64,000 bases of DNA from NCBI GenBank assembly GCA_963942565.1, contig OZ012685.1:19674902-19738901 (forward strand), given 5' to 3'. Positions 11,179 through 23,350 of the stretch are shown here, piece after piece. Below the pieces are notes generated by a model. The model was not told the origin of the DNA and searched no databases. It worked only from the letters and a program-made list of their open reading frames with translations. Source of the DNA: Maea johnstoni. Its lineage: Eukaryota > Annelida > Polychaeta > Spionida > Magelonidae. The position numbers and the translations under genes were made by a program. The stretch's first letter is position 1. The number at the start of each line of letters is the position of its first letter.

Positions 11179-11513
11179 ATAGTGCCGACATCAAATGTGT
11201 GGGCAACCATGGCATAATACACGACAGCATGCCCGATTGTCACATTGTTTCCTGAGCATGGACACTACCATAGTTTTCTTTTCTCTAGTATTGTTTCTTA
11301 TATATGTTTTTTTGTAGTAAACCCACAGTCAATAAATAATATAGATATATACTACCAAAGTTCCCTGACCTCACAACTGAACGTAGCTTTGATTCGCAAG
11401 CTACGTGGTTCATTGATATGCTTGGCTTATTCTGTTGACATGTTATTCATTGGGTGTTCCTTACAACTAGGCACTGGCAGACGCCCAGTCGACTGCTGCA
11501 GGAATTACTGTAG
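11179..11513 (+). mobile_element. TA-flanked MITE family copy with an internal insertion
   Basis: Left half ATAGTGCCGACATCAAATG to CCTGAGCATGGACACTACC (about 11270). The right half resumes at GACCTCACAACTGAACG (about 11369) and ends GACTGCTGCAGGAATTACTG. About 95 bp of unrelated AT-rich sequence lies between the halves. The right terminal repeat is degraded. Confidence 0.75.
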
Positions 11514-11569
11514 CTTCACTGCCTGTGATTGCACCCCAGGACCCTGAGTGGGAAATACTGGTTAGATAT

Positions 11570-12207
11570 TTCGTTTATCATCACCTTTTCTGCCATACTA
11601 GAGCTAAAGCTAATCATTAGTGATGAATGAAACCAATGTGCTCGAGAAAAACACAGACTAACTACAAGTCACTGGCAGTTCCTGTACTTGCCCCGAGCCG
11701 ATATCAAACACAGATTCTTTCCCAAAAGTGAAAAACAAACCGCGAGAGGTGATTGCACAATGCATACGGCATTAGTCCACTCAGCCATGGGGACAGCCCT
11801 CAGACAGCATCAGAATGTTATAATGAAAGGTTGTGTCATGTGTTCTGATATGAAAACTATAGGTCAATAGAAGTTCTTTCACTTGCCCATCGCCGATATC
11901 GGACACAAATTCTTTGCTGAAAGTGAAACCGAAACAGCGAGGGGTAATTGCGCAATGCATACGTCGTTAGTCCACTCAGCCATGTAGCCAGCCTTCAGAC
12001 AGCCTCAGAATGTTATTGAAAAATATAAGTCACTGGCAGTTCTTTCACTTGCCCATCGCCGATATCGGACACAGATTCTTTGCCGAAAGTAAAAAACAAA
12101 CAGCGAGGGGTGATTGCGCAATGCATACGTCGTTAGTCCACTCAGCCATGGGGGCAGCCCTCAGAAAGCCACAGAATGTTCTAAGCAAGGTTGTGTCGAG
12201 TGATCTT
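11570..12207 (-). repeat. SINE-derived segment tandemly triplicated
   Basis: A minus-strand family 1 SINE starts at about 11572 (TCACCTTTTCTGCCATACTA). Its head region then recurs three times: AGTCACTGGCAGTTC and CGATATC followed by ACACA-GATTCTTTSCC, at about 11698, 11890 and 12056. Units are about 165-190 bp and each carries GCAATGCATACGTCGTTAG and AGTCCACTCAGCCATG. The units are alike enough to show recent tandem duplication. Confidence 0.7.
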
Positions 12208-12902
12208 ATATGAAATGACATCTTACGCTAAATCACACATAAATCTGTCGCATTACCTGCAACTTTGAACTCATTAAATCTGTTTCCTGAAGCCAGTGTT
12301 GTAAACAGCAGCTGATTCTGGCAAAGTTTGCCTGCGATATTGATAGAACAAGAGATCAGAGAGAGATTAATTCCATCCTCAGAGTGGATCAGAGAGGAAA
12401 GGACTGAAAATGCAGCTGCTATCGGAAAAGACGTTTTCTCCTATAACTGTATAGATCTTCCAGATGCCGTGAGCTAACAAACTGAGCCCTGGTCTAAGCA
12501 GAAATAGATTTACACGAGAGTTAGTCCAAATATATTGCAAGGTAAAGCCGATTTCAGAAGGTACCTCTGTCCGCCCTCAGGCATGGCGTGAGTGAACTTG
12601 CTTATAACGAATTTAAAGCTTAAATTATTCTAAACTTCCCAAAAAGGTCTGTGCATTTCATCAATAATAAATATGACTCTATTCATCATTTTTATTATTT
12701 TGACGGCATAGTCCTGAAATTGAATTGATTACTTTTTGATGGTAATCTGCAGATATACCGACAATGTCACAGACGCCAACAAGTATGTTGGGTCTGTGTT
12801 TGATGCTGCTATGTTACAATGTAGAAAATTAACAAGATGCAAGGTAGCATTTAAAGTATCATATATGTTATACTTTCTTTGAACCGCTTCACTACATACA
12901 CA
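12208..12902. other. Intron between cyclase exons 8 and 9, lower part
   Basis: Mostly unique sequence. At 12788-12807 a 20-nt exact match to part of exon 8 occurs (TTGGGTCTGTGTTTGATGC core), discussed under findings. No other feature. Confidence 0.55.
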
Positions 12903-13186
<284 letters not shown>

Positions 13187-13220
13187 CATAACATAACATG
13201 CTTCATTGTTCCTTACTCAC

Positions 13221-13464
13221 CAGAATGTATGCCTATCCGTAGCTTTAGCGTGTCGTTGGGTCTGTGTTTGATGCGGAACTTCTTAATAGCGCTGAGGAGA
13301 TGCAGTGACATGGATGCTATCTCTCCCGCGTGTTTCAGACCATTAGCCTTGGGCAGGCCGCTGACCACCATGTAGGCGTCGCCTATTGTCTCCACCTTGT
13401 ACACGTCATAGTTCTCCAGGATTGAGTCGAAGGTTGTGTATAGGTCATTTAGCAAGTCCACAAC
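13221..13464 (-). CDS. Guanylate cyclase exon 8 (catalytic core)
   Basis: A 244-nt exon, phase 0 to phase 1. The acceptor ends CTTTCAAG and the donor is TCTG|GTGAGT. It begins [20 protein letters not shown], continues [20 protein letters not shown], then the [14 protein letters not shown] segment, and ends [10 protein letters not shown]. The Glu of KVETIGD is the residue that selects guanine rather than adenine, and the Asp of IGDAYM is the second metal ligand. It is separated from exon 7 by a 17.4-kb intron that contains an L1/Tx1-like LINE. A 280-bp (TA)n tract begins about 35 nt beyond the donor. Confidence 0.97.
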
Positions 13465-13998
13465 CTTGAAAGGAGAATGATTAGATAGATAGAAATAAAG
13501 TGCAAACCTATTAAGACTGTGGTGCTGGTAATATAGATTAATAATATTTGTACATCTTTCTTTCTTTTTCAACCTCTTACCTGCGCCATGGTGTAGTTAT
13601 TGAGGTTATTCTTTAAGTGTTCAGTTTTTGTTAAGAGTTAACTCTCTCCTTTTGTTCGTTTATACTTTTTTCTCTTGTTCAACTATGTTATTTCTGTATG
13701 TAATTTTCTATTTTTTGATGGAGTCAATAGAATATATACATACACTTAAAATAACCCATCTCCTTGTTTATTACTCTTGTCCCCTTTCTAAAAATGGTTA
13801 TCCAACCCCTGTGGTCTTGGTGTTTAAACTATACGTTTCATTTAACTTAGCTGCATGAGCTGATTAGGATAGGACCACAGTTTCTAATTTGCAATGTTTT
13901 ACCTCAAATGACATTTTCTTGATCAATAAATGTTACACTTGATTTGCAAATATAATGTACGTCTGTTTAATATACTGGGCTAGAGGTAGATGAGAAAG

Positions 13999-16900
13999 TT
14001 TTTTTTAAGAACTTTGGATAACCCATAGTTCATTTATTTTCATTTACAAATGTATAAACATAGAAAATGATTACAAACATGAAAAAGTGATTACAAAATT
14101 ATAAAAACAATGGTACAGTATCTCACATATATTTCCAATCTTATCTACAGTATGTACATATGATACCGCCTCCTATTTTACACACATGACACATTTGGAG
14201 GTCTTTTTTTGAAAAAATAAAATATATTAACAACACAAAGATTGCTTGTTTTCTTATATATCTTAAATATTTTTCTATATATTCTGTTTGTTTCATGTTT
14301 TATTTAATCTATCATATACCTCTCCCATTTTCTCTCATATATTTCTAGAGTGTCATTATTGCTAGCATGTATTTCTTCTGACTCTCTTTCTAATTCCAGT
14401 AGTGTTTCAAAATGTCTCATTGAGTATTGATTTCTTTTCCCTCTACTTTGATATATCACCTTTTTCCCAATAATAATTACCATGTTAAAAAAAAATCCAT
14501 TTCTGTATCACCAAATATCAAACATTTTGTTACATTTGTTTCTCTCTGTTGACAATATGTACAGTCTTCAGTTTCTTTTATGTTTTACATCCTTTGGTTC
14601 AATATTTAACATTAAATCTCTCTCCCATTTTTGTGAAATTTCTTGTTATATTTTGGTTCCATAATGGCCTGTTTTTCTATATATATTTTGACACCCTTTT
14701 TTGTGAGAAGACTATATTCAAAAGAAGTGGTCTGTAAGGACCTATGTTTACTCTTTTCTTTTCTGCATTTACTATAAATCTTTTAACACTGTTTAATTGC
14801 CATATATTCTAAGAAATTTAAATTAATTCCTTTTGTCCTCTCTAATTTCTCTTTAGTCATTATTTCCCATGTTAACCCTAATAGGTCAGATACCAAGCAG
14901 ACATTTTCTCTTTGCAGTTTTTTTTATCATTGGCAGATTTATAGCCAACATAAGTAGTCAAGGTCTGTTATAGGTTGTATCCCATTTCTCAGGTCTATAA
15001 TTGAACTCATCACACCCTTCCAAAATATGTTTGTTATAGTATTTTTTTGTTTCAGTAAAAACATTTCCAAACATCCCACATTTATCTATTTCATAAGCCA
15101 GTGCGAATGTGGTCCAGCCACTATCTGTTGATATTCTTCTTCTCAAACATGTTGTTTTGAGTGAGGAGGAAAATCTTTCTAAATTATGTAATTGTAGTCC
15201 ATCCAAGTCATATGGATACTCCAAAATTTCCCTTCTAAATTTCGGGGGTTTCTCTCCCCATAAGAAATCTTTACACATTTTGTCATGTTCCTTTATAAAT
15301 GCTTAGGAAGGGTTCGGTAGGGACAGCAGGATGTGAGTAATCATGCTAGAGACCAAACTCGTAAAGACTGAGATTTTGCCGTTTATAGTTAGTTTTCTTC
15401 TTTTCCATTGTCTTAAAACCTTCTTCATTTTTGGGAATTTCAATTTACAGTTGTCATCTGTTATTTTATGAAATTCCCTTCTATTAAATTGTATTCCTAA
15501 TAGCATGAACTCATCTGTTAGTTCTAGTTTTTCCTTTTCCAAGTTAATCATCCTGCCGTCCCCCAAATTTCCAAGCTGCACTACCTTTGTTTTTTCTATG
15601 TTTACTTTTAGTCCTGATACTTTATGGAAGAACTTTAATGTATCTAGCACTCTATTCAGGTTACTTTTGCAATTTCTAGTTATGAGGGTGGTGTCGTCGG
15701 CATATTGTGAAATTTTGTGCTCATATCCAAAAATTTTAATACCTTTAATTCTTTTATTTTCTCTGATAGCAATTCCAAGGATTTCTGCACATATCACAAA
15801 AATGTAAGGTGAGACAGGGTCACCCTGTCTACACCCCCTTTCCAAGTTTATTGGATTTGAGAAATATCCGTTTTGAGAGACCACAGATTTAGAGCCATTT
15901 TGTAATATTTTTATCCAATTTAATATTTTTCCCCCGTAATTGCTTAATTCTAAATCTGTCTGTATAAATTACCAGTCTAGTGTATCAAGCGCCTTTCCGA
16001 AATCAACTAGTATCAGTTTACCTTGTATATTGTCATTTTCACATTCTGTCATTATGTCATGTATTAACCTAATATTCTCACCAATAAATTTATTTTGTAC
16101 AAAACCCTTCTGGTCGTTATGTATTATACTGTCTAGTGTCGTTTTAATTCTATTTGCAAGTAAACCACTAAATATTTTATATGTTAAATTTAATAATGTA
16201 ATAGGTCTCCAATTTTTCATATATCTTCTATCCTTTCCGTGTTTTGGAAGGCAAGTGATTATTCCTACCTTTTGTAGTTTCAACACTTTGTTTATTTAGG
16301 TATTCTTTAAATGCATTTATCATTAGAAGTTTCATTTCTTCCCAGAATATCTTAAAAAATTCATACCTATACCCATCTGGCCCTGGGGCTTTATTATTCT
16401 TCATTTTAAAGAGCACCTCTTCTATTTCTGCAATTGTTATTTCTTCTTCCAGTTTGTTTTTTATATTATCAGTAATCCTCTGTATATGCTGGGTTACCCA
16501 GTATAGAGGTGAGCCTTCTAGAGTAGTAGTATTTCCTTTTGAGTATAGTTTTTGGTAAAAATCCTTTTGAGCATTTATGATTCCTTCTCTGTCTTTTATT
16601 AAGTTATCTTTTAGATTGTGTATCTCAAGCATTGTTTTATTTATGTAATTGGCTTTTTCGAGCAACAGGAAATATGAACTAGGTTTTTCTTCTTCACTTA
16701 GTTTTAGTGATCTTGCTCTAATTTGTGCTCCTTTAATTTTTTCCTCCCTTATTGCTTCTAGTTCTATGTTTAGTATCTCTAATTGTTCTATGTTTATTAA
16801 TATATTTCTATCCTCTCTTTCTTCTATTCAAGTTATTTGTTTAATTAATTCTTTTTCTCTTATATGTTCCTGTCTTTTCATTTTTTTTGCAAAGTCAATT

Positions 16901-17870
16901 ATAATTCCTCTTATTTGTACTAACATTACTTCCCACATTATGTCTGGTTTTATTGAATATTCTATATTCATTTCATTTATCTCTAAGTTATCCTGTTCAT
17001 ATGGTGTTAAGGCATAAGTTCTTTTAATTAATTTTAACTCCTCTCTAATCTTTAATTGTAGGTCTTTGTCCTTTAACAAATTTGCATTTAGTTTCCAAGA
17101 TCCTGGTCCTCTCTTCTCATGACTTATTATTAGTTCCATAGTTATTATACCATGATCTGATTTATAAGGTGACATGATTTCTACTTTATCTATTCTTGTT
17201 ATTATCTGTTCTGTAATAAGCAAAAAAGTCAAGTCTCCCTGCTTTTCTTGGTGTTTTTTTCCACCAACTGAATCTTTTAACATTATTATGTTTTTATTCA
17301 GCAAATATCTACCAATTCAAATTCTGTCTTTTTATCTTCCAATATTTTACACACCCTCTTATTGTTCCATTTTTCATAGTTATATGTATCTAAGTTGAAG
17401 TCCTGAATCATATTCCAATCTCCCCCTATTATATGAAACACATTATTTATGGTATTTAATTTCTCAAATAACTCTTCTAGGAAGAGTTCTATTTGTTCAT
17501 TTGGGGCATAAATACTGCCTATTGTAACTCTTCCCAGTAAAGCTATCTCAATGTCTATTATTGTATATCTGCCATTATCATCTAATATAGTATTGTGTAT
17601 TTTATATTCAAATGTTTTGTTTAATAAAATTGCTGTCCCCCTTGCCGCTGTTGAATTTCCGGATAGAACTTTTTCTATATTCCAGTCATCTCATATATCT
17701 GTGTAGTCAGTCCCTATCCAGTGAGTTTCCTGTAAGAGTATTATGTCAGTATTTCTTGTCCTTGCCCTATCTAAAATATCACATCTTTTTGTTCTATCTC
17801 TCAGGCCTCTTGCATTTAAGGGTTCTATTATTCTTAATTTTTCAGCCATTTTAAATATATTGTATTACCG
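13999..17870 (-). mobile_element. L1/Tx1-like LINE (endonuclease + reverse transcriptase), degraded
   Basis: A non-LTR retrotransposon lying in the intron between cyclase exons 7 and 8, same strand as the gene. From a start codon at 17849 it reads MAEKLRIIEPLNARGLRDRT, with the apurinic-endonuclease motifs LLQETHW (about 17740) and IIGGDWN (about 17430). The reverse transcriptase follows: KAPGPDG (about 16390), NWRPITLLN (about 16210), KGFVQNK, GCRQGDPVSPYIF (about 15830) and QYADDTTL (about 15700). The C-terminal part has FLWGEKPPKF (about 15260), typical of the L1 group. The frame is interrupted: a stop after LLQETHWIGTDYTDI, one at about 15304, and several shifts, so it is inactive. The usual KAFD is KALD. 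An A-run at the 3' end (T8 at 13999-14006 on the plus strand) is the likely tail. No ORF1 was recognised. Confidence 0.9.
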
Positions 17871-18534
17871 ACGACACCACCCCTGACTATATTTGGATAC
17901 ATTTTCACCTCAATAGTACTAGCAACATTTACAACAACATATAACAGTTCACATATATGAAAACATTTATTACAATGTGTCATGACTCCACAAACTACCT
18001 GTCGAGCCCCACATAATATACTCTTATACCCTTGTCTTCCGTGGGTAGCGGACACACCACACCCTAAATAAACAGTAAATAATCACATAACACATATGCT
18101 ACCCAGTTATACCAGAGCAATAGACCATAAGCAATTCGTTTAACAATAGTTGAATCATTATATATTCATAGGTCTTTCACCTCTAGGAGGGACCACATCA
18201 CACCAAGTCTCAGTGAAGAAGGGAGATATCAAAAAAGAAGTGAAAAAATCTCGCCATCTCAAGGAGTGTCTTATCAAAAGTAATGAGAAAGTTGACAGTG
18301 CGTTCAGGTGACGGGTTTTCCCACATACCCCTTTTTCCTCCACTACCAACAATCCTCTAGTGACGATTTGATCTTTAAATGGCAGAAAAGATGACGATAG
18401 AATAAATCTCGGTGGCCAACAGGATACAGTCTGGCGAGAGATCATAGCTGATCACATATTTTGATTCTTTAATCATCGAATAGATGTGCTAAAATAGCTG
18501 CTTGCTCTGTATATCTATCTATCGATCTATCTAA

Positions 18535-18795
18535 AGGTAAAGGTATTCGGTTTATAGTCTTGTATCCACCGAAGTGCTCACACAACCTTCCTCCCCTAGC
18601 AGGCCTGTACACACGGAACCATTTCAATCTCCCGGGGGATATTCCAGAGCAACTGGCAGCATATAGCGCACAAGCTCTAGGCATTCTCTTATCTATTCTA
18701 GGTACCCATTTTGCAGCTGGGTAGACTGAAGCAATATGGAATAAACTGTCTTGCCCAAGGACAGACCAAATTACCCTGGCCGGGAATTGAATCAG
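18535..18795 (-). mobile_element. SINE family 2
   Basis: Plus-strand landmarks, read in reverse, are AAAGGTAAAGGTATTCGG, CTTGTATCCACCGAAGTGC, GGGGGATATTCCAGAGCAAC, TAGGTACCCATTTTGCAGC, CTTGCCCAAGGACAG and a B-box-like end CCGGGAATTGAATC. The same elements occur in the opposite order at 46.6-46.9 kb. The B box at one end and the shared body point to a tRNA-related SINE. A (TG)n stretch follows at its head side. Confidence 0.75.
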
Positions 18796-19659
18796 TGTGT
18801 GTGTGTGTGTGTGTGTGTAAACATACATGTATTCATATATAGTGGCGTAAAGTACAAACAGTATGTCCAGTCCACAGAAAAGACTAATGCTCAGTGTTAT
18901 TCCGGAGATGAATGTCACCACGATTTATTGTTTGTACTGCTGACAGTCAGCATCAGACTGTAATAAGCCAGTCTAATGTAACTCCTGCCCTCTAACTCGC
19001 TTCTAGAGCAAGCCTCGACGCCCTCGCCTAATCCACAACAACACAGCAGCCAGCGTTAGCTGTGTAAAGTAACAGCTCCGTTAAGACGCAGAGTAGTACT
19101 TTATGCACGACTCACAATATACAGCAATATCTACTACATGTAATGGCTTGGATGACGGCATGGCGAATTTGGAGTTTCGTGTTACGTCCCTTGTTGTGCC
19201 ACATTGCCATATACTGTAAATTCGGAAAAGATTGCGTTACTTTAAGGTGACTAGGTCACAAATTTAGTTTATAAGTTTATATTTAGTTGCGTTTTCTCTA
19301 ACCAGCACCATGACATAAATGTCTGTATTCCCCTAATGGTTGTGATTTAATTCTCGCATCGCACCCTATGCGTATTAGAGTTATATAAGGTTATTTATAT
19401 TATGCTATTTTTCTCCATGTTTGTAAAATGTATGATTTTTGTAACTGTAGTTACAGCAAATAAACACACTACTACTACTACTTTAATCTTTGCGTTTTTT
19501 TTAGCGTTTAGCCTCTGACACAGAATTAAAATTCGCAATAATTAGTGCTGCCACTTTTAGTGTATGGCTGGCACTCCGTGTTGCGGCTAACTCGCAAAGT
19601 TAAAAAACGCAAAAATCGATTTTCTGTCAATTAGAGAAATTTACTCAATCTTTTGTGAA

Positions 19660-19950
19660 TCTACAGTAGTTGTTACTAGCCAGTTGTACATGGCGGAGGA
19701 AACCGGAGTACACGGCGAAAACCACTGCCTAACCCCAATGATAGCGCAATGAGTGCAACAACTGGTATTCAAAAGGATTAGACATATGTGTCACTCTGCT
19801 TACTTCTGGATTTGTAATCTCCTTTATCGTTACTTTTTCTGCCATTTTAGACTATATCCTGACTGGTGAAAATCGCTGTAGAAATCGGAGTATCGGAGGA
19901 AACCATCCCCACTGGCAACTTCCTCTTATTACTGGAGCTAGATTCGAACC
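19660..19950 (-). mobile_element. SINE family 1, two adjacent partial copies
   Basis: Two minus-strand 3' halves: 19675-19745 (CTAGCCAGTTGTACATGG, GGCGAAAACCACTGCC) and 19825-19950 (CTTTTTCTGCCATTTTAG, GAGTATCGGAGGAAACC, CCACTGGCAACTT, then a B-box-like GATTCGAACCCGGG). The second retains the start of the tRNA-like head. Confidence 0.7.
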
Positions 19951-20909
19951 CGGGACTTGAGTAAAATAAGAGGTAACAGTACATATACTGTAAATCTGGT
20001 ATTAAGTGCGTCATAAAATTTTGCGTTTTCCTGATTTTCTGATTTTTGCTACTTCTTATTTTTGCGTTTATTACCATTTTAGAAGCTAGTAATTGCGCCT
20101 ACCTTGCTACATACCATTACCAAAAATGCTTTCAATACTGTGCTTTTTACATTGTTAGATTGAATACATTTTGCTATCTGAGTATAATTTGCATGATTGT
20201 TTTATCTTGATAATTTCCCCCTCCCACCCCTTAACACTGTTGAAATTATGTGGAGTAGCTTCGTCTCAATGTAATGTATATGGCGCCATCTAGTGGATAA
20301 ATACTGAACTAAACTTATGGATTTTTGGCGTCTTGTAATAAGTGCGTATTGTGTGTGCCGCAAAAACGCACTAATTACACACACGCACTTATATCCAGAT
20401 TCACAGTATATGTTTTCATATTCATTAAACAAGATTTTCTATGTAGAGTGGTATCTTACGTTGGACATTTCGTAAGGCAAGGAGACACTTTTGCGTGCGT
20501 CCTTTCTCTGAAATGTAGTTAATACTTGGTACGATGTGATGTCATCAGCTATGATAGGCTACGTAACCCACCACTGTGGAGTTTACAATATCAACCAATA
20601 GCACACATAAAATATGAAAATAGGAAAAGAAATTACCAATATCTCGTAAACAAGGTAAACTATAAACTATCGGAGAAACACTTCCGGGATCAGCTGGCTG
20701 TTTCTGTTGTGCCAATTACATCACTTTATGACGCAATTTATCACTCGGTGATCAAAAACGAATAAGAAAGGCACGCAGGTTCTTTCACTAATGGCTGCTA
20801 TATTACCACCTATCATTCCTCTTCGGTACGCTTAACGTATCGCCTCTGACTGGAAATGGCAGTAGTCGCTTAGTTGGTCAGATATTACATAGTTTTTCAT
20901 GCTACATAC

Positions 20910-21186
20910 TGTACAGATATCTAATTTCTGCACCAGTCGACCGGACGTCTACCAGTGCCTGGTTGTACAAACCCACATGAATAACATGATAAGCCAAGCA
21001 TGTCAAAATGATAAGCCAAGCACATCAATGAACGACGTACCTATGGATATAGCTATGAGTGAATAATCAAAGGTACATTCAGTTGTGAAGTCATACGTCA
21101 TGTATCGGTACACGGCAAAATGGGTCGCAACCGGACGTGCGGTCACGTACTATGCCCGGGCTGCCCACGCATTCAGTCCACGTTTG
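20910..21186 (-). mobile_element. TA-flanked MITE family copy
   Basis: Minus strand: ATACTGTACAGATATCTAAT, CTGCACCAGTCGACCGGACG, GCCAGTGCCTGGTTGTAC in slightly altered form, CGGACGTGCGGTCACGTAC and GCTGCCCACGCATTCAG. The far terminal repeat is lost. It is followed 225 bp later by another copy in the same orientation. Confidence 0.8.
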
Positions 21187-21409
21187 CATGAACTTGTTCT
21201 CAGATGCTGAGACGTAGCTGGTCGCATGGGTGAGACAAGCCCAGATCGTATTGCAGCAACATTCAGCACGCGAGGGATTGGACGGATAATTTCATTAAGA
21301 CGACATTCGAATTAGACACAATTGAATCAAATGAATAGCTTGCCTCGTACGGATGTCGGTCATCGCCCTGATTTCCTCATAAGGCACTTTCCAACAGTAT
21401 TTCCTACAT

Positions 21410-21640
21410 GTACTTTCAGATATTCACTTCCTGTACCAGTCGACCGGACGTCTGCCAGTGCCTGGTTGTAAAAAAACAAGCCAGTCAATGACCCAAGTAG
21501 CTTGCGAATCAAAGCTACGTTCAGTTGTAAGGTCATCTATGCCTCCATGCACAGGAGACTGGGTGCAATTTGGCGTGCGGTCGTGTATTATGCCCTGGCT
21601 GCCCACGCATTTAGTGCAGAAAGTAAATGTCGGCACTCTA
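21410..21640 (-). mobile_element. TA-flanked MITE family copy
   Basis: Minus strand: CAGATATTCACTTCCTGTAC, CAGTCGACCGGACGTCTGCC, AGCTTGCGAATCAAAGCTAC, GCGTGCGGTCGTGTATTATG and the terminal repeat AGTAAATGTCGGCACTCTA. Ends are somewhat decayed. Confidence 0.8.
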
Positions 21641-22524
21641 GAGTTGAAATCATTATAGTCAACAGCGTTTTAATCAATCAAACAGCAAGTACATGCAGCA
21701 CAGGTAATATCAACCAAAACTCGTATACGTGTCATTTTTGACCTGGTGAGATTTTTTCTCAATTTTCAGAGCCAGAATATTTTTTCTTTCAATTTGGGGT
21801 TATAATATTGTTTCTTGATTTTCAGGGCCATAATATCTTTCCTAAAAAGGATAGCCCCCTTCTCCACAACATCAAATGGTCGGCTCCTTATCAATCCTGC
21901 CTTTACAGTTAGAAGTGGGACTATGTCAGGGTTCTTTGTATGCAAGATATGAGAGATCATAAAGCTGGCCTAATACCTAACTACTGCCCAACTCAATCTG
22001 CGAAAGTCCTAAATCGGAGAGCTGACGCTATCGGCTCTTAGAGTTAAAAGCAAACTCTAAAAGCTATGATGCCTCAAAAAGGCAATACGTACGCCATGGA
22101 ACTTTCTAAGGATATCCATCCCTGGTGCTATGACGGGCACAACACATAAATCACAGAAGAAGGATTAATTGATGACACTTTTACAAGTATGGGGACATTA
22201 CCATGAAAGAATCTGTCTGGATTTTAAGAGCAGTGATATGAATTATGGAGAATCCCCTAAGCATGTTTATTGAAGGCGAAGCGATTAGACGGGGCACATG
22301 CATTGTTTATGAATATCCTTTCACGACGTTGATAGAAATTAACAAATCTGGTCAATGTACACACGTGCGTTTATGCTAATATAATGTAAGGCTGATTTGA
22401 CGAGAGTGGAAAGTGATGTAGCATTGATAAAGGGAAGTCTTTATTGTACGTGAACAGTGATTGGCTTCAACATGGTGATAATATTACTATTTTAATTCTT
22501 CAAACCCCTGACCTTACGATGACG

Positions 22525-22845
22525 CTGACAATTCCCGTGCGAAAAGTTTCATACATGAAAAAGTTTTGGCACGAAAATTTCATGTCCGAAAATTTCATTT
22601 TCAAGTATGGAAATGAAATTTCCTTGCATGAAAATGAAAATTCTAGCCAAAAATGTTCATGTGTGAGAATTCCATGCATGAAGTTGCGTACAGCCTATTT
22701 TTCTCATGACAATTTCTGAGGCGAAAAATTTGTACCAGGGGCAAATTCTTCAAATGTGATTTTCATTTATAAAGATTTTATAGTTCGTGTATGAAAGTTT
22801 GAAGCCAAGACTTTTTCATGCATGAAACTTTTCGTAAGGGTTACA
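22525..22845. mobile_element. Inverted-repeat element, 320 bp
   Basis: Left CGAAAAGTTTCATACATG, AAAAAGTTTT. Right ACTTTTTCATGCATG, AAACTTTTCG. The interior is full of ATGAAAATTTCAT-like palindromic pieces, so the whole may be an old foldback element. It overlaps a 91-residue open frame (22444-22719) that I take to be chance. Confidence 0.65.
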
Positions 22846-23061
22846 CGGTATCCATTAGATTGAAAGAAAATTACCAAAAACAACTCTTACCCCGAACATT
22901 GTAACGTTGCTCAACGTCAGCGATATTGAAACTTAAATGAAATCCACATGAAAAGGTTGGAAAAGTATGCACATGTTCGGTCTTGTTGGGGGTGGAATAG
23001 TACACCTCTTTAATTATCATTACCAAGTGCATGGGTATACCTGTCCTGTGCTGTAGGAACT

Positions 23062-23350
23062 TGGAATTTTAGTTTTCGTCACTTTTTATGCCATATTCTG
23101 GACAACTAAGTCGTGACTAGCCAGTTATACATGTACGTGGTGGAGGAAACCAGAGTATCCGGCGAAAACCACCGCCTAACCCCAAGTCACTGGCAACCTT
23201 CTCACTTCCCCCGGCTGGGATTCAAGCAATTTGGAATTTGATTTTTCGTCACATTTATGCCATAGTGTGGCTAATTTGTGACTTGCCAGTGGTACACGGG
23301 CAGTGGTGAGTGGCAGCTAGCAGTCAACTGCCACGCCTTAGATCACACGG
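23062..23350 (-). mobile_element. SINE family 1, two adjacent copies
   Basis: First copy 23062-23225: CACTTTTTATGCCATATTC, CTAGCCAGTTATACATG, GGCGAAAACCACCGCC and AGTCACTGGCAACCTTC. Second copy 23232-23350: begins TGGAATTTGATTTTTCGTC, is internally shortened, and ends in the reversed A-box region GCCTTAGATCACACGGCC. Both are on the minus strand. Confidence 0.72.

Larger units (their letters stand above)
17871..20909. other. Long intron between cyclase exons 7 and 8, middle part
   Basis: Besides the SINE copies at 18.5 and 19.7-19.95 kb, a short (TG)n (18797-18818) and a retroposon-like end with (CTA)n at 19450-19482, nothing is recognised. Open frames of 60-95 codons lack domains. Confidence 0.5.
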
